Notes: generated by a model from the letters alone, not told the origin. Numbered from the stretch's first letter, positions 6,801 through 15,067 are shown. The stretch is DNA of 29,920 bases from Desulfuromusa sp. (GCA_029934755.1 JAOZLQ010000004.1:1-29920), one strand, 5' to 3'. Numbers and translations: made by a program.

Positions 6801-7948
6801 GAGGTTTCCCCTTTTTCAGTTATGGAAGCAAACAGGTCGAGATTTTTCTCCCTCAACTGGTCTCCCAGAGTTGTTCCAAGAGGCTTATCATAGCGTTGTC
6901 TTTTCTCTCTTTGCGGTTTCCTTTCAGGTTCTGGCTGCAAATCAACAATTTCCGGCTCAGAATCTTTTTTAACTGTTTCCGGCTGCACCGAACCTTTATA
7001 AAAATAACGATCATAAAGACGATGATAACTGGTCCAGTTCCCCTCCCGATCAGGTTCTTTGTCTATATGAGTTTGTACCCCATTAATTTTTGAATCGAGA
7101 TCATCGACAAAATTGAGAATCACCGCTTCAAGAAATTTTGGCCTTTTAGGAGAACCAAAATCGTATTGACCATGATGGGAAAGGAGCAAATGTTTGATCA
7201 ACATTGATAACTCCTGGGGAAAATCAGGAATCTGACGAATCCGATCTTCAACCATCTGCACCCCAATAACAATATGACCCAGAAGTTTTCCCTCATCGGT
7301 ATAATCAAATGAACGCTGATAAGATAATTCCCTCACCTTACCGACATCATGGAGAATTGCTCCACAGATCAATAGGTCACGATTCACCTGCGGATAGCGG
7401 GCGGCAACATCACTGGCCAGTGCGACAACAGCAAGAGAGTGTTCAAGAAGACCACCAAGAAAAACATGGTGCATCGCTTTAGCTGCTGGTGCTTTGCTGT
7501 AAAGTGCAAAAAATTCCGCATCATCAAAAAAAGCACGAAGTAACGCTTCAATATGTGGATTGGTGAGGGTTTCTAATATGTTATCAAGCTCATTACGCAT
7601 CTCAACCATTGGTCGTTGTGAAACCGGCAAAAAATCGCCCAGATCAACGAGATTCTCTTCGATTTTCTGTAAATCCTGAACAATCAGCTGCATCTTCCCC
7701 ATATAAACACTGGCTTTAGCACTGACCAGAATAAAATCATTCTTCTCAAACATGCTTGAAAACTGATCAACCTGATCCCAGATTCGTCCTTCAACCTCAC
7801 CGGTACGATCCATCATTTTTAAGGTCATATATGGCTTACCATTTTTTGCCATCGCGGTAATTTTATCCCGCACTAGAAAAATCGATTCAACCCGATCACG
7901 CTCTTTTATCTGATTAACATAGACTGTTTTTTTACTATTTATGTTCAA
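6797..7948 (-). CDS. OB-fold plus HD-domain 3'-5' exonuclease-like protein (YhaM type)
   Basis: This 383-aa protein has an N-terminal OB-fold nucleic-acid-binding domain (about residues 15-100, with YMTLKMMDRTGEVEGRIWD) and a central HD domain with MHH (H160/H161), LLEH (H170) and AILHDVGK (H200-D201). This order matches YhaM/Cbf1, a 3'-5' exonuclease of RNA and single-stranded DNA in Gram-positives. Compared with YhaM it has an added ~60-residue C-terminal tail rich in Lys, Arg, Glu and Pro, possibly an RNA- or protein-contact region. The start is TTG 7948, preceded by AGAGG; no earlier ATG is in frame. It lies 12 bases after the FAD protein and overlaps the hydrolase by four bases. Nuclease activity is inferred. 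Confidence 0.85.
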   Translation of the reverse strand: MNINSKKTVYVNQIKERDRVESIFLVRDKITAMAKNGKPYMTLKMMDRTGEVEGRIWDQVDQFSSMFEKNDFILVSAKASVYMGKMQLIVQDLQKIEENLVDLGDFLPVSQRPMVEMRNELDNILETLTNPHIEALLRAFFDDAEFFALYSKAPAAKAMHHVFLGGLLEHSLAVVALASDVAARYPQVNRDLLICGAILHDVGKVRELSYQRSFDYTDEGKLLGHIVIGVQMVEDRIRQIPDFPQELSMLIKHLLLSHHGQYDFGSPKRPKFLEAVILNFVDDLDSKINGVQTHIDKEPDREGNWTSYHRLYDRYFYKGSVQPETVKKDSEPEIVDLQPEPERKPQREKRQRYDKPLGTTLGDQLREKNLDLFASITEKGETS

Positions 7949-7960
7949 AGCATCCTCTTT

Positions 7961-9544
7961 TCAAGAACCATTGTATCTGTTGATAATAGCTGTTGCCGCC
8001 TTCATACCATCAATTGCCGCACTCATGATACCCCCAGCATAACCTGCCCCCTCACCAGCTGGAAACAGCCCTTTATGGCTGATCGATTCACCCTGTTGAT
8101 CACGAACAATTCTCAGTGGTGCTGAAGTGCGCATTTCAACGCCGATCAGAGTCGCTTCCGGACCAACAAAACCACGCATACGCCGATTGAAATGGGGAAA
8201 TGCTTTGCGCAGACTGCTTGTAACAAACTTGGGGAGACAACTATTTAAATCAGCATGGACAACCCGTGGTTGGCAGGAAGAATCAAGCTGCCCGCCACGC
8301 CCATTTAAAAACTCCAAGAGTGGTTGTGCTGGGGCATGCCAGCTAGCCCCACCAGCCAGATATGCGGCCTGTTCCCATTTCCTTTGAAAATGAATACCGG
8401 CCAACACGTCATCATTGGAAAAATCCTCAGGTGAGACAGAAACAACCAGAGCACTATTAGATTTGGGCATATCACGACGGAAATCACTCATTCCGTTAAC
8501 CACAATTCCGCCATCCTCAGAAGAGGCGTTAACAACCAAGCCACCAGGGCACATGCAAAATGAATAGACTCCCCGTCCGCTATCGGGATCATTCCAAGCC
8601 AAACGATAATCGGCTGCAGGCAGTTGTGGGTGGCTGCTCCTGCCATACTGAATTTGGTTGATTAACTCAAGAGGATGTTCCACTCGCAAACCGACCGCAA
8701 AGGGTTTTTGTTCTAATTTGACATTTTGATCAGCTAGCAACTGATAAGTATCACGTGCACTGTGTCCAAGAGCCAAGATGAGGTGATCACAGTCAATACG
8801 ATCATGATCGTTAACTATACCTGCACTGATGTGAGCATTTATTGTTTCGAATCCAGTCAAGCAATTGGAAAAGCGGATCTCGACACCAAGAGAAAGAAGA
8901 TGCCGCCGAAACTGGACCAGAACTGAACGCAAACGATCAGAACCAATATGTGGTTTTGCCTGCCAGAGAATTTCTTCTGGAGCTCCGAACTCGACCAGGC
9001 GTTCTAAAATATGGCGCATCGCAGGATGATTCAAACGGCTGGTTAACTTACCATCCGAAAAAGTTCCAGCACCCCCTTCCCCAAACTGGATATTACTCTC
9101 GGTATTTAATGAACCACCAGACCAGAAATTTTGGACATCCTGCAATCTTTCTGCAACCGGACGTCCCCGTTCGACAAGACAAACCTGTGCACCAGCTTCA
9201 GCCAGAAATAATGCAGCGAAAAGTCCTGCTGGCCCCATCCCAACAACCAGTATTTTTGGTTTTTTTCCCAAGGAGAAAGTATCTAAGATGTGGGTATCTT
9301 TCACTTCTGATAGAGTCGTCAGGTGAGCATTCTTCTTGAGCAGCTCAACCTCATCGGCACAGCTGAATTCAACTGTATAAACACGCAACACGTCCGGTTT
9401 ATGCCGCGCATCAATCCCCTTTCGCACAATTTTCCAGCTCGTGATAGCTTGTGCCACAATATTGAGTTGAGCAGCAATTCTATCTGGAAGCAAACCAATT
9501 TCCTCTCCCAAGTGGAGGGATATTTCACGCAATCTTAGTGCCAT
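7961..9544 (-). CDS. COG2509-type FAD-dependent dehydrogenase, uncharacterised
   Basis: This 527-aa protein has a ~90-residue N-terminal domain (LREISLHLGEE, then basic KIVRKGIDARHKPD), followed by a Rossmann FAD site VVGMGPAGLFAA (G102-G107) with the acidic E126 at the end of the second strand. A second flavin-contacting segment, GLFPAGEGAGYAGG, lies near the C-terminus. This architecture is that of the COG2509 uncharacterised FAD-dependent dehydrogenases; substrate and partner are unknown. It contains a QFGEGGAGTFSDGKL stretch characteristic of the family. It follows the kinase gene with a 5-base gap and precedes the OB/HD gene by 12 bases. Confidence 0.88.
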   Translation of the reverse strand: MALRLREISLHLGEEIGLLPDRIAAQLNIVAQAITSWKIVRKGIDARHKPDVLRVYTVEFSCADEVELLKKNAHLTTLSEVKDTHILDTFSLGKKPKILVVGMGPAGLFAALFLAEAGAQVCLVERGRPVAERLQDVQNFWSGGSLNTESNIQFGEGGAGTFSDGKLTSRLNHPAMRHILERLVEFGAPEEILWQAKPHIGSDRLRSVLVQFRRHLLSLGVEIRFSNCLTGFETINAHISAGIVNDHDRIDCDHLILALGHSARDTYQLLADQNVKLEQKPFAVGLRVEHPLELINQIQYGRSSHPQLPAADYRLAWNDPDSGRGVYSFCMCPGGLVVNASSEDGGIVVNGMSDFRRDMPKSNSALVVSVSPEDFSNDDVLAGIHFQRKWEQAAYLAGGASWHAPAQPLLEFLNGRGGQLDSSCQPRVVHADLNSCLPKFVTSSLRKAFPHFNRRMRGFVGPEATLIGVEMRTSAPLRIVRDQQGESISHKGLFPAGEGAGYAGGIMSAAIDGMKAATAIINRYNGS

Positions 9545-9549
9545 AATCG

Positions 9550-10752
9550 TTAATGAACCAAATCAGGAAACAGTGGCAATTCAATCATAAAACAAGCCCC
9601 TTCTCCAGGAGAGCTATCAACTTGGATCTTCCCACCACAACTTTGTACAATGCGCAAAACAACGGACAAACCAAAACCGGTTCCCTTCTCTTTCGTAGTA
9701 AAAAAAGGATCAAATATACGTGAAATATTCTCGTATGGAATCCCTCTACCAGTGTCGACAACCATGACTGACAACTTTTCCGCATCGGCCTGTAATGAAA
9801 TCGTCATGGTTCCACCTTCCTCCATTTCAAACAAAGCGTTACCAATCAAATTGGTAAAAACTTGCTCAATCTCAAGAGAATCCGCCTGGATCAATGGCAC
9901 CTCTCTATCAATATTGAGTTCAAGCTCTATCTTTTGTTTGTTTATTCTGACCTGATAGTTACTGAGAACTTCATCAATAACTTCAGCTAAATTAACCTGT
10001 TTTAGTTTACTTTCATCACCGTGACTGGATGCCAGCATTTTCATCAGAATTTCATCAATCCGCTCAACCTCCTGAGTAATTTTATGGACATAACCTTGAT
10101 TTTCTTCATCTAATCCCTCAGCTGAAAGTAGAATTTGGGCAAACAGATTAATCGAATTCAAAGGATTACGAATTTCATGTGCCATCCCTGCTGATATGTG
10201 ACCAAGAGTTGCTAACTTTTCTGACTGGATTATTTCCTTATGTGCCTGTTCCAGTTCAGAGCTTTTCACACGCACTCGTTGTTCCAATTTTGAATTCCAC
10301 TGTTTGATTTCATCCTGTAAGAATTCACGTTCTTTCAATAGCTCACGATTTTCTATCTCAACTTGTCTGACTGCCAAAACTGCATCGATCCGTTGCTGCA
10401 AACTACGGCTGGCAAATGGCTTACGCAAATAGTCCGCAGCACCAGCTTTCATTAACTCAACAGCAACCTCTTCATTACCCTTGCCTGTGAACATAACAAC
10501 ATAGGTATCAGGATACTGACCGCGAATTTTTTTAAGCGCATCCAGACCATTCATAACGGGCATCATATAGTCAAGCAGAACAAGGGCGGGTCGATGCTCC
10601 TTGACTTTCTGTAAGCATTGTTCACCGTTATTTGCGGTGACAACCTCAAACCCGCACTTCTCTAACAGTAATCCTGCAAGCTCAACGATGACTTCATCAT
10701 CATCAGCAATAAGAATTGTTTTACCGGCAAAACGACTTCGATGACCAATCAT
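9550..10752 (-). CDS. Response regulator-histidine kinase hybrid (REC-HisKA-HATPase)
   Basis: This 400-aa cytoplasmic signalling protein has an N-terminal receiver (DDD at 17-19, phospho-acceptor D61, T89, K111), then a coiled linker (about 125-180). The HisKA domain follows with HEIRNPLNS (H192), and the HATPase has an N-box near NLIGNALFEM, the DTGRGIP G1 box and FDPFFTTKEKGTGFGL. With no sensor or membrane domain, its input is presumably phosphorylation of its own receiver by another kinase, making it a relay or intermediate kinase. It starts a run with metabolic genes (COG2509, OB/HD, hydrolase, coaBC). A separate promoter lies upstream, beyond the usp terminator. The orphan receiver at 11367-11759 is a candidate partner. 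Confidence 0.92.
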   Translation of the reverse strand: MIGHRSRFAGKTILIADDDEVIVELAGLLLEKCGFEVVTANNGEQCLQKVKEHRPALVLLDYMMPVMNGLDALKKIRGQYPDTYVVMFTGKGNEEVAVELMKAGAADYLRKPFASRSLQQRIDAVLAVRQVEIENRELLKEREFLQDEIKQWNSKLEQRVRVKSSELEQAHKEIIQSEKLATLGHISAGMAHEIRNPLNSINLFAQILLSAEGLDEENQGYVHKITQEVERIDEILMKMLASSHGDESKLKQVNLAEVIDEVLSNYQVRINKQKIELELNIDREVPLIQADSLEIEQVFTNLIGNALFEMEEGGTMTISLQADAEKLSVMVVDTGRGIPYENISRIFDPFFTTKEKGTGFGLSVVLRIVQSCGGKIQVDSSPGEGACFMIELPLFPDLVH

Positions 10753-10806
10753 GCTGAAACGCCCTCACAGGATCATTATATGAGAAACAAATAAATTTGA
10801 TTTTGA

Positions 10807-10836
10807 ATTATATCAAGCGAATCTACTTTTGAGCAA
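10807..10836 (-). promoter_or_regulatory. Promoter for the hybrid kinase unit
   Basis: On the minus strand TTGCTC, an 18-base spacer and TATAAT are seen, the -10 also carrying the TGn extension (TGATATAAT). The predicted +1 is near 10800, giving a ~48-base leader. A second TATAAT (10775-10780) lies closer to the gene but has no -35 match. Confidence 0.5.
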
Positions 10837-10848
10837 AAAAAACACAAT

Positions 10849-10876
10849 AAAAAAGCAGCCATTCAGCTGCTTTTTT
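10849..10876 (-). terminator. Rho-independent terminator after the universal stress gene
   Basis: A-run, GCAGC, loop CATTCA, GCTGC, T-run: a 5-bp GC stem extended by A-T pairs. It is nearly symmetrical, so it could act in both directions, but only the minus-strand usp unit reads into it from nearby. It separates usp from the kinase unit. Confidence 0.8.
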
Positions 10877-10907
10877 ATAAACCACCAAAACCAATTTTTA
10901 CTGACTA

Positions 10908-11354
10908 TTATTCTTCCAGCCTGACAGTCAAAACAGGAATCTTTGATTTACGCACTACTTTTTCTGCCGTACTACCAAACAACACATGATCCAATCCTGA
11001 TCTTCCATGAGTGCCGAGCACAATCAAATCTGCCGATTTTTCCTCCCCTTGGCTAATAATCTGCTCATATGGCAGTCCGGGGACAATCAATGATTCATAA
11101 TTTTCAAAATCATGGATATTCAGTCGGCAAAAACTCTCCATCATTTTTTTTGCCCCCTCTTCAATTTCATCCTCAAGCTTTTCAAATGAAATGTGAGGAA
11201 CATAGAAACCACGTAAATCAACCGGTTCATTAATGACATGCAATACCAACAACTGTGCAGAAAAACTTTTTGCCATTGATAATGCCATCTGAAAGGCATT
11301 GTCCGAACTATCAGAAAAATCAATAGCAGTTAAAACCGTTGCGATTTTTTTCAT
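10908..11354 (-). CDS. Universal stress protein, UspA family
   Basis: This 148-aa single Usp domain has the nucleotide-binding signature VLGTHGRSGLDHVLFGSTAEK, which fits the ATP-binding G-2x-G-9x-G(S/T) pattern, and a hydrophobic last strand IPVLTVRL. Start is ATG 11354, with AGGAGG five bases upstream; an in-frame GTG at 11360 is part of that Shine-Dalgarno and is unlikely. It follows the receiver gene by a dozen bases, with its AGGAGG just after the receiver stop, and ends at a strong terminator. The two genes form one bicistronic unit. Role in stress survival is a family inference. Confidence 0.92.
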   Translation of the reverse strand: MKKIATVLTAIDFSDSSDNAFQMALSMAKSFSAQLLVLHVINEPVDLRGFYVPHISFEKLEDEIEEGAKKMMESFCRLNIHDFENYESLIVPGLPYEQIISQGEEKSADLIVLGTHGRSGLDHVLFGSTAEKVVRKSKIPVLTVRLEE

Positions 11355-11366
11355 AGACACCTCCTA

Positions 11367-11759
11367 TCAGGGTACAATCATAGATCCGTTCAACAAGCTC
11401 GTTTGGTCAAAAGTTTTACTAATAATGGATTTTAAATCCTCAAATTTAACCGGTTTATGCATGTACTCGATCGCCCCAAGATTCATCGAATCCAAATAGG
11501 AACCAATCCCACCGTAAGCAGTTAGCATAATAACTTTTATTTCAGGATAAGATTGATTTATCTCACGCAGAAAAATCAAACCATTCATCCCCGGCATATT
11601 GATATCAGTAATGATCAGATCAACTGTTTTTTCACAAAGATATTCTAATGCCTTAAATCCATCAGCAACGGCCTCAGTCTGATAACCATCCTGACAAAGC
11701 AATTTAACTAACCCTATACGGGTATTTTCTTCATCATCAACAATTAAAATTCTTCCCAT
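11367..11759 (-). CDS. Stand-alone response regulator receiver protein
   Basis: This 130-aa protein is a single receiver domain without an output domain. Conserved residues are D8/D9, phospho-acceptor D52 (IITDINMPGMNG), T80 and K102 (HKPV). A ~15-residue tail follows the last helix. The chosen start is ATG 11759 (AGGAG five bases upstream); the frame extends to a GTG at 11774, but that would bury the Shine-Dalgarno in coding sequence. It heads a two-gene unit with usp behind a strong promoter and lies ~600 bases from the REC-kinase hybrid. It could act as a Spo0F/CheY-like relay element; this is inference. Confidence 0.92.
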   Translation of the reverse strand: MGRILIVDDEENTRIGLVKLLCQDGYQTEAVADGFKALEYLCEKTVDLIITDINMPGMNGLIFLREINQSYPEIKVIMLTAYGGIGSYLDSMNLGAIEYMHKPVKFEDLKSIISKTFDQTSLLNGSMIVP

Positions 11760-11788
11760 TTCCACTCCTGACACACATCGTTACGATA

Positions 11789-11816
11789 AGTGTAGCAGTG
11801 GACTGCAGTCTGTCAA
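11789..11816 (-). promoter_or_regulatory. Strong sigma70-type promoter for receiver-usp unit
   Basis: A consensus TTGACA, a 16-base spacer and TACACT are present on the minus strand. The predicted +1 is near 11782, with a ~23-base leader. The spacer contains the perfect 10-base palindrome GACTGCAGTC (11801-11810), which might be an operator. Confidence 0.65.
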
Positions 11817-11887
11817 GCCAACTAGAAAAATAATAACATGCTGATTTAACTTATTTTTTTATGATAAATATTAAACTGAAGAGTTAA

Positions 11888-12652
11888 TTACGAGTCTGAT
11901 AGGGATTTCAATAGACCCTTTGCTTTATACCCTATTTCAGACTTTGGAGAAAATTCCAGAATGGTTTTAAGTTGTTCCTCCGCTTTTTCGGAGGAGCCCT
12001 CTTGCAACAACAAAACAGCCAATTGATAACGGGCGCGGAAAAAATGCGGTGCAATATCGATTGCACGCTGCAAGGAAGACTTTTCCTGGTCTATGTCACC
12101 CATGGCTTGATAAATTTCACTTTTAAGAAAATATGCCGCAGCATAACGAGGAGCAAGGACTATTGCTTCAGTCGAATACTCCAGTGCTGTTGAATAGTCC
12201 TTTTTCTGCAAATAAGCATATGCCTTACCTGCAACTGCAACATGAGCGTTGACAAACAGAAGATTCATTGAGGCGTGGTCAAAATATTCAATCGCCTTAT
12301 CCCATTTCTTCATATCCAGATAGAGAGAAGCCAAATTATTTTGATATCGGGGATCGTTGTCGGATAAGTCCAGGGCTTTCAGGTAGTGTTCTTCCGCCAA
12401 AAGATATGCTTTTTTACGTTGATATGTTTGTGCCAGAGCAATCTGAATGGAACTGTTTTGTGGATCTTGTTGAACTGCGACTAGTAACTCTTTCAATGCC
12501 AAAGTTGGATTATCACCCTGAAGATGAGCCAGCGCTAATTTATAATGGATGTCGGCCTGATTGTGGTCCTTCTGCGCCTCAGGGCGAACAGGCACACATG
12601 CAAAAAGGCACAATACCAGAATCACAATAAATAATTTCAGCCCATGGAACAT
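11888..12652 (-). CDS. TPR-repeat lipoprotein (PilF/PilW-like)
   Basis: This 254-aa protein has a lipoprotein signal peptide with lipobox LFAC (C19; next residue Val, so outer-membrane targeting is likely). About six tetratricopeptide repeats follow from residue 33 on, for example ADIHYKLALAHLQGDN and PRYQNNLASLYLDMKKWDKA. Length and layout resemble the type IV pilus secretin-assembly lipoproteins PilF/PilW, but no other pilus gene is nearby, so a generic scaffold role is equally possible. The ATG is preceded by GGAGG. It lies 18 bases after the 162-aa unknown and appears to be the last gene of the mtnP run. I see no convincing terminator downstream. Confidence 0.85.
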   Translation of the reverse strand: MFHGLKLFIVILVLCLFACVPVRPEAQKDHNQADIHYKLALAHLQGDNPTLALKELLVAVQQDPQNSSIQIALAQTYQRKKAYLLAEEHYLKALDLSDNDPRYQNNLASLYLDMKKWDKAIEYFDHASMNLLFVNAHVAVAGKAYAYLQKKDYSTALEYSTEAIVLAPRYAAAYFLKSEIYQAMGDIDQEKSSLQRAIDIAPHFFRARYQLAVLLLQEGSSEKAEEQLKTILEFSPKSEIGYKAKGLLKSLSDS

Positions 12653-12670
12653 ATATTCCTCCAGAAATAT

Positions 12671-13159
12671 TCACATTGAAGCAAAAAAACGTCCCAAGCT
12701 TTTGCGACTACGCAAACGAAGCTTCTTGGTTTCATCACCAGCTTTTGTAACGACAGCGGGTTTTACGACTTTTGTACCTTTAGGTGGTTGACAGATCGGC
12801 AAAGCTACCCAATATGACTGTTTTTTATGCTCAGCTAATAAATGATAATCGGTTTCCGTCAGAACAAAACCCATTGATTCCACAAAGCTATAACCCTCTT
12901 CATAAACCTCTTCAGCATCTTCAGCTGGCAACTCGCCGAACTTTGGCACGAAGAAAATTGAACTCTGACTTTCAGCCAAATAAAAAGCCACAACAATCAA
13001 AACTTTATTACTACCTGAAATTTGCAGAAGATATGCCTGACATAACTGCGGTGGATACCCGGAAAATGCCAGCTGTACGCGACTTGACGCAGTATGCAGA
13101 TGGGTCACTTTGCCAGCCGGAACATTCAGGCTTTTAAGCTGTTTGTGTTGAATAAACAT
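12671..13159 (-). CDS. Hypothetical protein, 162 aa, with basic C-terminus
   Basis: I do not recognise a family. The start is taken as ATG 13159 (GGGGG seven bases upstream) rather than the adjacent TTG 13162. There is no signal peptide or membrane helix. Residues 1-95 alternate hydrophobic and polar stretches like a beta-rich or roadblock-like fold (KVLIVVAFYL, SSIFFVPKFGELP). Residues 80-120 contain an acidic helix (EDAEEVYEEGYSFVESMGF) and then a cluster ending YWVALPIC. The last ~35 residues are strongly basic (KKLRLRSRKSLGRFFASM). It sits between the PfkB kinase (46 bases upstream) and the TPR lipoprotein. The basic tail suggests nucleic-acid or membrane contact, but function is unknown. 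Confidence 0.75.
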   Translation of the reverse strand: MFIQHKQLKSLNVPAGKVTHLHTASSRVQLAFSGYPPQLCQAYLLQISGSNKVLIVVAFYLAESQSSIFFVPKFGELPAEDAEEVYEEGYSFVESMGFVLTETDYHLLAEHKKQSYWVALPICQPPKGTKVVKPAVVTKAGDETKKLRLRSRKSLGRFFASM

Positions 13160-13205
13160 CAACCGACCCCCTTACCATAATAAATAAGTATCGATTAAAA
13201 CATAA

Positions 13206-14117
13206 TTAATCAATATCAGCAAACTCGGTCAGCAGTTTGATTTTTTTATAACGGTCAGTAATCTCGGAATATTCAATTTCTTTGAGACGATCAAGGCTAA
13301 ATTTTTCGACTGTGAAAGAAGCCATAACGGTACCGAAAACAGTTGCTTTCCGTAGGTTATGTTCTTCCAGATTTCTGGTTGCCGCAAGATAACCGATAAA
13401 TCCACCAGCAAATGTATCACCAGCACCAGTTGGATCAAAAACTTCTTCCAACGGATAAGCAGGCGCTGAAAAAATCGAACCTTCGCCGAACATCAATACC
13501 CCATATTCACCACGTTTGATCACTAGGGTTTCAGGTCCAAAACTGCGTACAATTTCAGCAGCCTTAAACAGGTTTGGCTCATCCGCCAATTGGCGTACTT
13601 CAGCTTCATTAATTAGCAGGATATCAACCTTTGCAAGAGTTTCAATCAGTGCAGCTTTTTTCCCTTCAATCCAGAAATTCATCGTGTCACAGGCGACTAG
13701 TTTTGGATTTTTAACCTGTTGGAGAACTTCCAATTGTAGCTCAGGATCAATATTCGCCAAAAATACGTATTCGGCATCCCGGTAGTTTGCAGGGAGGACA
13801 GGCCGAAACGATTCGAAAACATTGAGATGAGTTTCTAAAGTATGTGCTTCATTCAAATCATAATCATAGCGGCCCTTCCAGCGGAACGTTTCCCCTGGGG
13901 CCTTCTGTAAACCGGTGAGATCAATATTGCGACCCTGCAAAAAATCAATATGCTCTTGAGGAAAATCATCTCCGACAACGGCTACAAGATTGACTTCTGT
14001 AAAAAAACTGGCCGAAGTAGAAAAGTAACAAGCCGACCCTCCAAGAACATCATCCGCCGCTCCAAAGGGGGTTTTAATTGAATCAAAAGCAACACTCCCA
14101 ACAACTAGAATACTCAT
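13206..14117 (-). CDS. PfkB-family carbohydrate/nucleoside kinase
   Basis: This 303-aa kinase has the ribokinase-fold signatures: GGSACYFS near residue 26 and the C-terminal DPTGAGDTFAGGF with catalytic D234 and anion-hole glycines at 231-233. Length is typical. It lies 14 bases after mtnP and is surely cotranscribed with it, so a substrate related to methylthioadenosine or adenosine breakdown (adenosine, or a ribose derivative) is reasonable; the sequence alone does not decide between adenosine kinase and sugar kinase. The ATG is preceded by AGGAAA. Confidence 0.9.
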   Translation of the reverse strand: MSILVVGSVAFDSIKTPFGAADDVLGGSACYFSTSASFFTEVNLVAVVGDDFPQEHIDFLQGRNIDLTGLQKAPGETFRWKGRYDYDLNEAHTLETHLNVFESFRPVLPANYRDAEYVFLANIDPELQLEVLQQVKNPKLVACDTMNFWIEGKKAALIETLAKVDILLINEAEVRQLADEPNLFKAAEIVRSFGPETLVIKRGEYGVLMFGEGSIFSAPAYPLEEVFDPTGAGDTFAGGFIGYLAATRNLEEHNLRKATVFGTVMASFTVEKFSLDRLKEIEYSEITDRYKKIKLLTEFADID

Positions 14118-14131
14118 TGTAACATTTCCTT

Positions 14132-15007
14132 TCAGCTCATATATTTTCCAATGATCGGCTCAAGAGCTTGTAGTGTTTCAGACGGAATCAAGCTTTTATC
14201 CGTCATAATGGCAAACCTAAGGGCTTCTGCGCAGGCACAATCTCTCTGCTGTCGCTGTTGGACGATATTATTTGCTGCAATGTTGATAATGTTCTTCGCA
14301 ATCGCAACATTCTGCTGAATAATCGCGATGACCGCTTCAACAGAAACATCATCATGCCCTTCGTGCCAGCAATCATAATCGGTTGCCAAAGCAAGGGTGC
14401 CATAGCAAATTTCAGCTTCACGCGCCAAACGAGCTTCGGGGAGATTGGTCATGCCGATAATATCTACTCCCCAGCTACGATAAATATGTGATTCAGCCCG
14501 AGTTGAAAAGTTGGGCCCTTCAATACAGACATAAGTTCCCCCCTTATGGACAGTTGCACCAACCTTTTGAGCCGCATCAACCAGGATAGCTGACAAGTCA
14601 GCACAAACAGGATCAGCAAACTGAACATGGCCGACAATGCCATGACCAAAGAATGTCGAAGCACGTTTTCCTTGGGTACGATCAAAAAATTGATCCGGGA
14701 CGACAATATGCCCAGGAACAATCTCCTCTTTCATACTCCCCACAGCAGACACAGAAATAATATGCTCTACCCCAAGAGTTTTCATCCCGTAGATATTAGC
14801 CCGATAGTTCACTTCCGATGGCAGCAGCCGATGTCCGCGGCCATGGCGCGGCAAAAAAACCATCTGTGCCTCACCGAGGGTTCCGGTCATATAAACGTCT
14901 GAAGGGGCGCCAAAGGGTGTTTCAAGATTAACCTCTCGAACATCTGTCAGTCCTTCAATTTCATAGAGCCCACTGCCACCGATAACACCGATAACTGGTT
15001 GTTTCAT
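14132..15007 (-). CDS. mtnP: S-methyl-5'-thioadenosine phosphorylase
   Basis: This enzyme splits methylthioadenosine with phosphate to adenine and methylthioribose-1-phosphate, salvaging the by-product of polyamine and related pathways. From ATG 15007 the protein has 291 aa: GVIGGSGLYEIEG at the start, phosphate-site RHGRGHRLLPSEVNYRANI, SAVGSM, IEGPNFSTRAES, then GMTNLPEARLAREAEICY and ATDYDCW, the last pointing to MTA rather than purine-nucleoside phosphorylase. The frame reaches back to a GTG at 15022, but that overlaps the GGAGG serving the ATG. It is the first gene of a run with the PfkB kinase. Confidence 0.94.
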   Translation of the reverse strand: MKQPVIGVIGGSGLYEIEGLTDVREVNLETPFGAPSDVYMTGTLGEAQMVFLPRHGRGHRLLPSEVNYRANIYGMKTLGVEHIISVSAVGSMKEEIVPGHIVVPDQFFDRTQGKRASTFFGHGIVGHVQFADPVCADLSAILVDAAQKVGATVHKGGTYVCIEGPNFSTRAESHIYRSWGVDIIGMTNLPEARLAREAEICYGTLALATDYDCWHEGHDDVSVEAVIAIIQQNVAIAKNIINIAANNIVQQRQQRDCACAEALRFAIMTDKSLIPSETLQALEPIIGKYMS

Positions 15008-15052
15008 GTCATATTCCTCCACAGTTACGTAGCTATTTCGTTGTTTTTCCTG

Positions 15053-15061
15053 ATCATATCA
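15053..15061 (-). promoter_or_regulatory. Possible extended -10 promoter for mtnP
   Basis: TGATATGAT on the minus strand fits the extended -10 pattern, with +1 near 15046 and a ~39-base leader. No -35 is visible; the REP-like palindrome at 15068-15107 occupies the place where one would be expected. Confidence 0.35.
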
Positions 15062-15067
15062 GCGTAA

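Noticed and set aside
6719..7093. Plus-strand ORF of 124 codons
   Set aside because: Antisense to the MBL hydrolase and OB/HD genes, both with intact catalytic motifs.
8842..9339. Plus-strand ORF of 165 codons
   Set aside because: It lies wholly inside the COG2509 gene, whose FAD motifs are unmistakable; low-complexity Gln/Pro-rich product is a frame shadow.
12268..12630. Plus-strand ORF of 120 codons
   Set aside because: Antisense to the TPR lipoprotein repeats; no start signals.
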